A stretch of 64,000 nucleotides of DNA from the NCBI GenBank assembly GCA_002900995.3, contig CM035315.1, positions 2,201,826 to 2,265,825 on the forward strand, written 5' to 3'. Shown in pieces: positions 56,911 through 64,000 of this stretch; the stretch's first letter is position 1, and each line of letters begins with the position of its first letter. The notes under the pieces are model-generated. The model was not told the DNA's origin, made no database searches, and saw only the letters and a list, made by a program, of their open reading frames with translations. Origin of the DNA: Ganoderma boninense. Taxonomy: Eukaryota; Basidiomycota; Agaricomycetes; Polyporales; Polyporaceae. Position numbers and translations under genes: made by a program.

Positions 56911-56918
56911 GTCTAAAG
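56911..56918. repeat. target-site duplication of the small hAT element, right copy
   Basis: GTCTAAAG; its CTA is the stop codon (TAG, minus strand) of the gene at 56913-58573. Confidence 0.88.
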
Positions 56919-58573
56919 TACGTACGGTTGAAGCGCCGTGCCCTTACCTTCCAACTTCATCGTGGCTCGAAGGCGTCGCTGACGCCTCCGTCGTGGCCCT
57001 GTCTCCTCCAGCTCTACGGTAAGTTTCACCAAAGGTTCTGAGCGTACCAGACTCCTCTTGCGTTTGCGGGTCTTCACTGAGTCTGGATCAACGGTAAGAT
57101 CTATGACAGTAGGTGCCGTGGCCGAAGCGCCGCTTCGTACACCGCAAGTTGCCACTCCTGTTGTCGTTGTAGGCGGCATATGCTGACCTGGCATCTTCTC
57201 AGTCTTCTGGATCGGGAACTCCATTGCAGCGCGTTGACGCTTGACGGAAGGAGAGGGGATTCCAGGTTGGTGACGCTTCTCCTTGACGGCGGGAGCCGCG
57301 GTGCGCAACGGCGGGAGGAGAAGCTTCGGCTTGTTGCTTCGCGCGGGGCCGGAGAGTGCAAGAAGTGGTGGAAGGAGGGGGCGCTTCAACTTGCTGCTCT
57401 GGGCTGGGGCGGGCAGTGCGAGAACGGGACGCTTCGCGTTCACAGTGGCGCTGTGGGAAGGGAGGGGCTGGGCAGCATGGCTGTTCTCCGCAGCTATGGC
57501 AGCGAGGTCGTGCAATGCCATCCCTTGGCGTACCCAGTCCGGATATATGTGTCTGACGTACAGGTCCAGCCAAAGAGTAACGTTGACTCGCGGATGCCGG
57601 TAGATGGCCCCTCCTCCCTCGCATACCGTGACCGTCTGGCACGGCTGAACTGCCTTGGTCCACGCTTGTTGGAAGGGCTCGTACATGAGATATGCACTCA
57701 ATTCGCGGGAGTTAGGCGCTAGGCCTAGAGCACGGATGACGGCCGGTTGTCTGAATGTAAACCCCACAAGAGCACCGAGTTTTTTGCCTTTGGCCACCAC
57801 ACGATAGGGTCCGATGCGGTCCTATGGAGTAGTGCGAAGATGCAAGTCAGACCACGTACGGTGTGTAGAGGGGGAAGTGGACCTACGATTTCGTATATAA
57901 CCAGCAGCACATCGACATCCTCCCCATCCGCTGCCACGGTCATGGGATGAGCTCGAGTCCGGACCGGCAGTCGACCCGCGTTGATATCATTGCTCAGACG
58001 TGGCAAGTCCTCCAGGCCGGGGATAGTCGCGGTGAACGCCGCAAAAATTCCGGGGGCTAGCGGAGGGCTCCCCCGAAGGAGAACAGCATCTCGAGCGAGC
58101 AGAGCCATGGTGGCTTGGCAACACCAACGCGCGAACTCTTCGCTCTGGAATGCTGGTGGATGTAGAACCGCGACGTCCAGGAGCAGGCCTAGACGGCTTG
58201 TAAGAGTCATCTGAAACTTGAGAGGCTTGAGATGCTGGGCACACCGGGAGGAACGGAGCTGCGAAATGCCCGGTTAGTCGACATGGGGCATGAGCATATG
58301 GGGAATGCTGCTTACGTTCGGGCACTGGGGTAGTCATGTTCACGAGGCATTCGCCAGCTGATGATTAATATTGCGCAACGGCGAGAAGAGGATGCTACGT
58401 ACCACACTCAAAATAAGACCGATGTCATCCTTCTTCGAGCCGGGTCCGCCCGTAACAATCTTGTGGGTGTGCTTGCGTCCAGTCACCGCGCAGACTTCTA
58501 GTTCTTCACGAATGCGATACTTGGGGGGGGCGGCGGCAAGAACCAAGGCGTAAACGCGTGCGTCGTCGGTCAT
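56913..58573 (-). CDS. unknown nuclear-type protein, 483 aa
   Basis: Exons (minus): 58573-58403, 58258-57887, 57821-56913, phases consistent. N-terminus MTDDARVYALVLAAAPPKYR, a central folded-looking part (SEEFARWCCQATMALLARDA, VLLVIYEIDRIGPYRVVAKG, AYLMYEPFQQAWTKAV, YVRHIYPDWVRQGMAL), then a Pro/Lys-rich basic region with several KRQR/KKRR-like clusters and TVIDLTVD, which resembles a SUMO-interacting motif, and a basic RRRRQRRLRA end. Not recognised. The stop codon lies inside the target duplication of the small hAT element, so its 3' UTR has been replaced by transposon sequence. Confidence 0.68.
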
Positions 58574-59609
58574 CTTATCGTTGAATAGAATACGAGAGTG
58601 GATATAACAAGGTGAGGGCTTGGAGGAGTGGAGTGACGACCACCAGGCCGGCGTTTAGAAACTGCTGTGAAGTGGAGAAGGGGATAGGTTGCGGATGTGT
58701 GAAACGGAGCGTCCACGAGCACGAAGCAGAGAGTGGTGGCCTGCTTTTAAAGTCCAGCGTGAAGTCGACTTAGCCAGCAAAAGCCTGTCCCAGCCGCATT
58801 GCCAGAGCTAGTTCCGATTCTCGCGATCCACTCATACCCGGATTCCAGGGCAGCGGCGCTAGTGGCCGGCTTAGCCAGCGAAAGCGGGATTAAGTGGTAA
58901 CGCAAGCCGGCCTGTGGGACATGTTATCGTCTTCATCCCCTCCAATTCATATGCTTGCGTTGCGACGATGCAGTCCGTGTACTACAACGGGCCGGCTTGT
59001 TCCTAGCGGCAAGCCCATCGGGACGCACAGTCGTCATCTGGCCTGTATGTATGCGAGCGCACAGCTTGTCTTTGCAATATATCGCTGCGTGTAGCTCGCG
59101 TACCCCCCTGCTTAAATTCCTGTGCCAGTGAGCGTGTTTTCGAGTAAGTACACCGAAGTCACATACCGTCATTTCATCGACGGTGGCTCACCAGGACCTA
59201 CAGTCAGGATGACAGCTAAGCCATATTCATTTGTCTGTTAACATCAAATCAGTATCAAGGAAGCAGTGACTCACACGTCGCATCACTCCTCAGGACATCT
59301 GTCCATATGACTCGTGGGGATGTATGGAGACTTTGGGGGGTTGCTGGCGGCGTGGCGCATGCGGACTTGGGTTGTAGTGTCGGCGCTTCGGAGTTCCGGC
59401 AGAGTCCGGCGGGCGATACGAACACGTGGTACGCCTTTCGTGGCTCAGAAGCACACCATCTCGTCCGAGTTCAAGACCGAACACTGTCCCGTTCGTCGAA
59501 CATAGGTTTGACTCAGTGCGTGGGGCGCCGACGCCTAACTCTTGCATATAACGTGGTGCCTACGCCCCACTGTGGCATCAGACGACTCTGTGTCCCGCCG
59601 CCCCCCTTC
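58574..59609. other. intergenic between divergent genes
   Basis: 1.0 kb including two TTAGCCAG-C-AAAG-type motifs (58770 and 58872) that recall the repeat at 50434. No gene seen. Confidence 0.4.
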
Positions 59610-61606
59610 ATGACTAACCGTAGTACACGTTTGTCTGTCGATCCAGGTTCGTACTGGCTTCTTCATTTCCCGTCCAAGGCTCGCGCTAACGAATGAATTT
59701 TTTGTTTCAGGCTTCAACCCTGTAGGCTTTCACGACGGTGTCGTTGCAGCTTGGGGTCCGAACGATGCCTACCTAGTAACGTCGCCGAACGTCGGGTACA
59801 TTCCCGAAATCGTTCAGGGCATCGTGTCCATCTATCTGCGAGACAACGGCTGCTTCGGAAAACCGGACCCTCTACTCTGGCCTCAAGTGTACACATCACA
59901 GTATCCCTACCTCGCCGCCATTCCCAAGGTCCCGAAGCCCCTTCCACAAAACGCGTCGCCTCCCTCTTTTCTCGCCTCTGCCATCTGGGCTCGGCCTTCA
60001 TCGGATCACTTCGTATACCTCTGCAATACGCCGGTACGCGGTTTCGGTCGATTTTCGGCAGATTTTCTCCTTGCCTTGGAGCCCGTCGTGAAGGACATGT
60101 CGAGCCGGGCTCGACGATACGTCCAGCCCCACGCCACCATCCATTGCAAAGCCCTTCGGCAATACGAACAGCAAATGACCATGGCCTGGCTGCGCCTGTG
60201 CCACGTCTACGCTACCTATCGAGACCAAGTACTACAGCTGGCGACCGTGCAACGGAACTGGCTGTTATGCTCTGCGTTCATGACTTTTTACGACCTAGCC
60301 TCCCTTCCGCCTTCGCCCGACCCCCGGCCCGTAGATTACGGACTCATGGGAGCATGGACTTCAGAGCCCATCGAGGTGCAGAAGCTTTTGTCTCTCGGAA
60401 TCCCTGTCTGGTGGATCCGCGGCCCTCACGTCGTCTCCTCCGACATCCATGTTCGCCACCTGATCGCCATCACGTACGCATCGGAACTCTCCTATCCAAA
60501 AGTCGGTAGCCACACTCCAGTTTACCAAGGCCTGACGGGTCCTCACCACCTGGAAGTCACTTTCTCCATTCCCAGCTATATGGACATCGCACGCATTCCC
60601 ACCTCCCATATTTCCGATCCCGATGACTATCGTGCCATCGAGCGTAGGCAGGCACCCACGGCAACCATTCAGCCATCATCTGCACTGCTGTCCTTCCCTC
60701 GAGGCTATTCTCGGCTCGCCACCGTCAGGGAACGAAGGCACAAGGCTATGCAGCATCATTCACCCTGTACGTCCTTGTTGCCTGTCTTACCGACGCGGTC
60801 GTGTTAATATAGAGATACCAGATTCCCTTGAGAAGCAAGCGAGTTCTCGGTTCATTCATCCTTCGCAGACTCGAGGCCGAGACAAGTTCCACGATCCGTC
60901 GCATCGGTGGATGCCACCGTCATTGCCGACTTGGGAACGGGCTATGCATGCAGTTGATCGCTCTCATATCGCGAAACCGGCGGAAGAGTTGTGGGGCTAC
61001 TGGATTCCGGAGCCCGCGCTCCTTCTCGGAGGGAAGGAGCCTGCGCGTCAGCACCGCTATCTCCTCAACTGGCTCCGGGCTCAACCCGTCTGGCTCTACA
61101 TGCTGCAGATCCCGGGGGCTGGCGCCGTCCGCGTCCCCCCACAGTCCTGGAGGGACTTCCTCAACGGAATACCGGACGATCCTAACAGCTTTACGAGAAC
61201 CGGCAAACGTGCATACGAAATTCGGCAGATCTTCGGCCGCATTTTTGAGGAGGTGGAATTGGATGCGACCGCTGACGGCGAGGTAGAGTGGCATCACCAC
61301 CGTTTGACGTGTATTTCGGAAGATATCGCTCCGCTAATCATCTGGGAAACATTCGAGCTCGGGTTTCACTATGAACTGTGGGCTCTCGATCGCTTCATGC
61401 GCCCAATCAAATCACCGTCACACGAAGCCGACCGGACACTAGCCGTGGCCCGAGTTTTTCCGTCCAGGAGCTTGTGGGCAGTGCCGCATATCCCACCCAT
61501 TGACGCCAGTGGACTCTTCGCTGCCCTTCCCCAACGTCGAGTTAACGCCCTCAATGCGCTTCGTGATGTGCTTACCGGGTGGCCGCGCTGCCCAGTCCAT
61601 TCTTGA
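59610..61606 (+). CDS. unknown protein, 625 aa
   Basis: Exons 59610-59646, 59711-60766, 60822-61606, phases consistent. Start MTNRSTRLSVDPGFNPVGFH. Contains many aromatic segments: VVAAWGPNDAYLV, YLRDNGCFGKPDPLLWPQVY, SDHFVYLCNTPVRGFGRFS, WIRGPHVVSSDIHVRHLIAI, ELWGYWIPEPALLLGGKEP, WLYMLQIPGAGAVRVPPQSW, APLIIWETFELGFHYELWAL. No transmembrane helix or signal peptide seen. I cannot name the family; it looks like the multi-copy orphan families of polypore genomes (recalled, unverified). A damaged copy of 59916-61365 follows the N gap at 62632. Confidence 0.72.
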
Positions 61607-62531
61607 CGCGAAACCTTTGCAAATTCAGACAAGAACAATACGTATTGAGCAATTGGAGTGCAATTGGCGTCCTTTTATATACAGACTTTTTTTGAGCGCC
61701 TCCGGTCGTGACGCCAATTGTTCCCACCGGTTTACCTTGTACTTCTAGAGGGGTGACGAATTATATCCCATTTGTATCTACACTGTCACCAACGTCGATA
61801 TTTAGAAAGATTAGGACATGTACGGGCTACCGTAGATTTACGTGTCATATCCGGCGTCCCGTGGTGAGACGCTGTCTCAATTGTCATATCTCTTCCACAA
61901 GGTAACCTGCGCGGACGCTGCAGACCACGACGAAACCTTACGATCTGAATCCTTTTCTTTCACTCATCTGTCCTAAACTCTTTCATCCCGCAGGGCTTCA
62001 CATCAATATCCGGTCCATCATGAGCTTCAAAAAACCAAAGAAGAACCGCTCCAAAAGTCATCGATCGGGATCTAGGCTCGAACCAGTCAGGAGCTACTCG
62101 GGAGTTCAGTGGTGTGCATAACTACCTATGAGAGCCAGTAGTTCGGGTGTGCATGGGCAGATCGCATCGTCCATGTAGAGATACGACGATCCACGGACCA
62201 GCCAAGCTTCCACGGATTCAACTCTCCTCCGCCCACCCGGAGGCTTCCCTTCCATTCCTTCCATAACGCCACCTTCCTGGGACGATCGGGACCCGGATGT
62301 TATACACACAGGGAGGGGCGGGGTTGCGGAATCCGCCGAGAAGAACGAGGTCCGGATGATCTCGACCAACCTCCATTGACCTATCCAACATCCAGTACCG
62401 CTCACCCCCAGGCCCACCGTCATCCCGTCCAGGAGATCCCAGTCAGAGCAGAGCCAAAAAGGTGAGCTTCCCAGATTTTCAAAATTGGCACAATCTGATA
62501 CACGACTACCCGCAGTCAGCCGGAGCCAAGC
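61607..62531. other. no firm gene; open minus frame before the gap
   Basis: A minus-strand frame from the gap to 62106 stays open for about 140 codons (SSPFWLCSDWDLLDGMTVGL, LVRGSSYLYMDDAICPCTPE) and may be the end of a gene lost in the gap. Not convincing alone. Confidence 0.3.
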
Positions 62532-62631
62532 NNNNNNNNNNNNNNNNNNNNNNNNNNNNNNNNNNNNNNNNNNNNNNNNNNNNNNNNNNNNNNNNNNNNN
62601 NNNNNNNNNNNNNNNNNNNNNNNNNNNNNNN
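62532..62631. other. assembly gap (100 N)
   Basis: Exactly 100 N, the usual placeholder for a gap of unknown size. Confidence 0.99.
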
Positions 62632-64000
62632 CGCCATTCCCAAGGTCCCGAAGGCCCCTTTCCAACAAAACGCTCTCTCCCTCTTTCTCGCCTCTTGCCA
62701 TCGTCCCTCATCGGATCACTTGTATACCTCTGCAATACGCCGTACGCCGGTTCGTGATTTTCAGCAGATTTCTCCTTGCCTTGAGCCCTCGTGAAGACTA
62801 TGTCGAGCCGGGCTCGACAGATCGTCCCAGCCCCACAGCACCATCCATGCAAAGCCTTCGCAAACGAACAGAAATGACCGATGCCTGGCTGCGCCCTGTG
62901 CCAGTCTACCTACTATCGAACCAAGTACTACAGCTGCGCGACCGGCAACTGGAACTGGCGTTATGCTCCTGGTTCATGACTTTACGACCTAGCTCTCCTT
63001 CCCCCTTTCGCCCGACCCCCGGCCCGTAGATTACGACTCATGGGAGCATGGACTCAAGCTCCATCGAGTTTGCAGAAGTTTTTCTCTCGGATCTCCTGTC
63101 TGTGGATCCGCGGCCCTCACGCTCGTCTCCTCCGACAATCCATGTTCGCACTATCGCCATTCACTACGCATCGAAACTCTCCTATCCAAAATCGGAGCCA
63201 CACTCCAGATTACCAAGCCTGACGTGTCCTCACCACCTGAGTCCACTTCTCATTCCCAGCTATTATGACATCGCACGATTCCCACCTCCCATATTCCGAT
63301 CCCGATCTATCGCCATGCGAGCGTAGCAGGCACCCACGGCAACCATTCACCATCATCTGCACTGCTGTCCTTCCTCGAGGCTAGTCTCGGCCGCCCCCAT
63401 GGATAGAATCACAAGGCTAGCAGGCATCATTCCACCCTGTACGTCCTGTGCCTGTCTTACCGACGCGTCTGTTAATATAGAAACCAATCCCTTGAGAAGC
63501 AGCGAGTTTCGGTTCAATTCATCCTTCGCATGACTCGAGGCCGAGACAAGTTCCACCAATCCGTGCATCGCTGGATGGCCACCTTCATTGCCGAACTTGG
63601 GAACGTCTATGCATGCAGTTGATCGCTCTCATTATCGCGAACCGCGAAAGTGTGGTGCTACTGATTCCGGACCGCGCTCCTTCTCGGAGGGAAGGAGCCT
63701 GCGCGTCAGCACCGCTATCTCCTCAACTGCTCCGGGCTCAACCCGTCTGCTCTACATGTATGCAGATCCGGGGCTGGCGCCTCCGCTCCCCCACATCTGA
63801 GACTCCTCAACGAAATACCGGACTATCCTAAACATGCTTTACGAGAACCGGCAACTTGCATACGAAATCTGGCAATTTCGTCCGCATTTTTGAGGAGTGG
63901 AAATTGATCGACCCTACGGCGAGGTAGATGCATCACCACCGTTTGACGTGTATTTCGGAAGATATCCTCCGTCTAATCATCTGGAAACATTCGAGCTGTT
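62632..64000 (+). repeat. indel-riddled duplicate of 59916-61365
   Basis: Collinear with 59916-61365 in the same orientation but about 80 bases shorter. Differences are mostly single-base losses and a few gains scattered every 10-25 bases, often in short runs (GACTTTTTACG versus GACTTTACG). All reading frames are destroyed, including the copied intron region (63438-63490). This pattern fits uncorrected long-read sequence better than biological decay, which would show substitutions. Confidence 0.9.

Noticed and set aside
58262..58402. A 42-nt exon inside intron 1 of the 483-aa gene
   Set aside because: Has splice-like ends but contains an in-frame stop in the required phase; skipping it gives a clean frame.
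62632..64000. A true tandem duplicate or a pseudogene of the 625-aa gene
   Set aside because: Differences are scattered single-base indels with few substitutions, next to a placeholder gap; read artefact is the simpler explanation.

Overview
The window looks like nuclear DNA of a filamentous basidiomycete, probably an agaricomycete wood-decay fungus of polypore type (inference). The evidence is GC-rich sequence, genes split by many 50-90 nt GT-AG introns, small intergenic spaces, a chromodomain Ty3 element, a hAT transposon and several lineage-type gene families. There is no bacterial or viral gene organisation. Exon models were built by hand from splice signals and reading-frame continuity; no homology search was possible.

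Layout. (1) 0.9-3.6 kb: an 11-exon cytochrome P450. (2) 5.4-8.2 kb, minus: a secreted-type single-pass membrane protein with one 1.2-kb intron. (3) 8.2-12.3 kb: no gene recognised. (4) 12.3-13.8 kb: an atypical homeodomain protein. (5) 14.4-28.8 kb: a compact run of FMO-like monooxygenase A, F-box/LRR protein, coactosin-type actin-binding protein, Sec20 SNARE, Rrg9/neugrin-type mitochondrial protein, BTB protein, FMO-like monooxygenase B and a PHD/chromodomain protein. Most of these carry one-base frame breaks. (6) 30.4-31.9 kb: a DUF6533-type membrane protein.

(7) 32.9-50.4 kb is a nest of transposons. A Ty3/gypsy chromovirus (identical-looking 190-bp LTRs, 5-bp target duplication CTTAG) encodes Gag-protease, RT-RNase H-integrase-chromodomain and a third, unrecognised 789-aa ORF. 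Gag-protease and pol are in one frame and separated only by a UGA CUAG stop. A 7.0-kb hAT transposon (8-bp target duplication ACTCCACT) interrupts pol. The hAT carries an apparently intact 12-exon transposase gene and, divergently, a 3-exon gene of unknown function.

(8) 51-61.6 kb holds four multi-exon genes I cannot name. Two share a domain, and one is bordered at its stop codon by a 685-bp non-autonomous hAT element whose termini match the large hAT. (9) 62.5-64 kb: a 100-N gap followed by an indel-riddled copy of 59.9-61.4 kb, most likely an assembly artefact.

The transposons are the most informative part: an apparently functional hAT transposase sits 9 kb from a non-autonomous element with the same ends, and the Ty3 element combines a textbook readthrough context with an extra ORF. 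The frame breaks between 2.6 and 27.7 kb contrast with clean frames from 32.9 to 61.6 kb and should be resolved before calling any of those genes dead.
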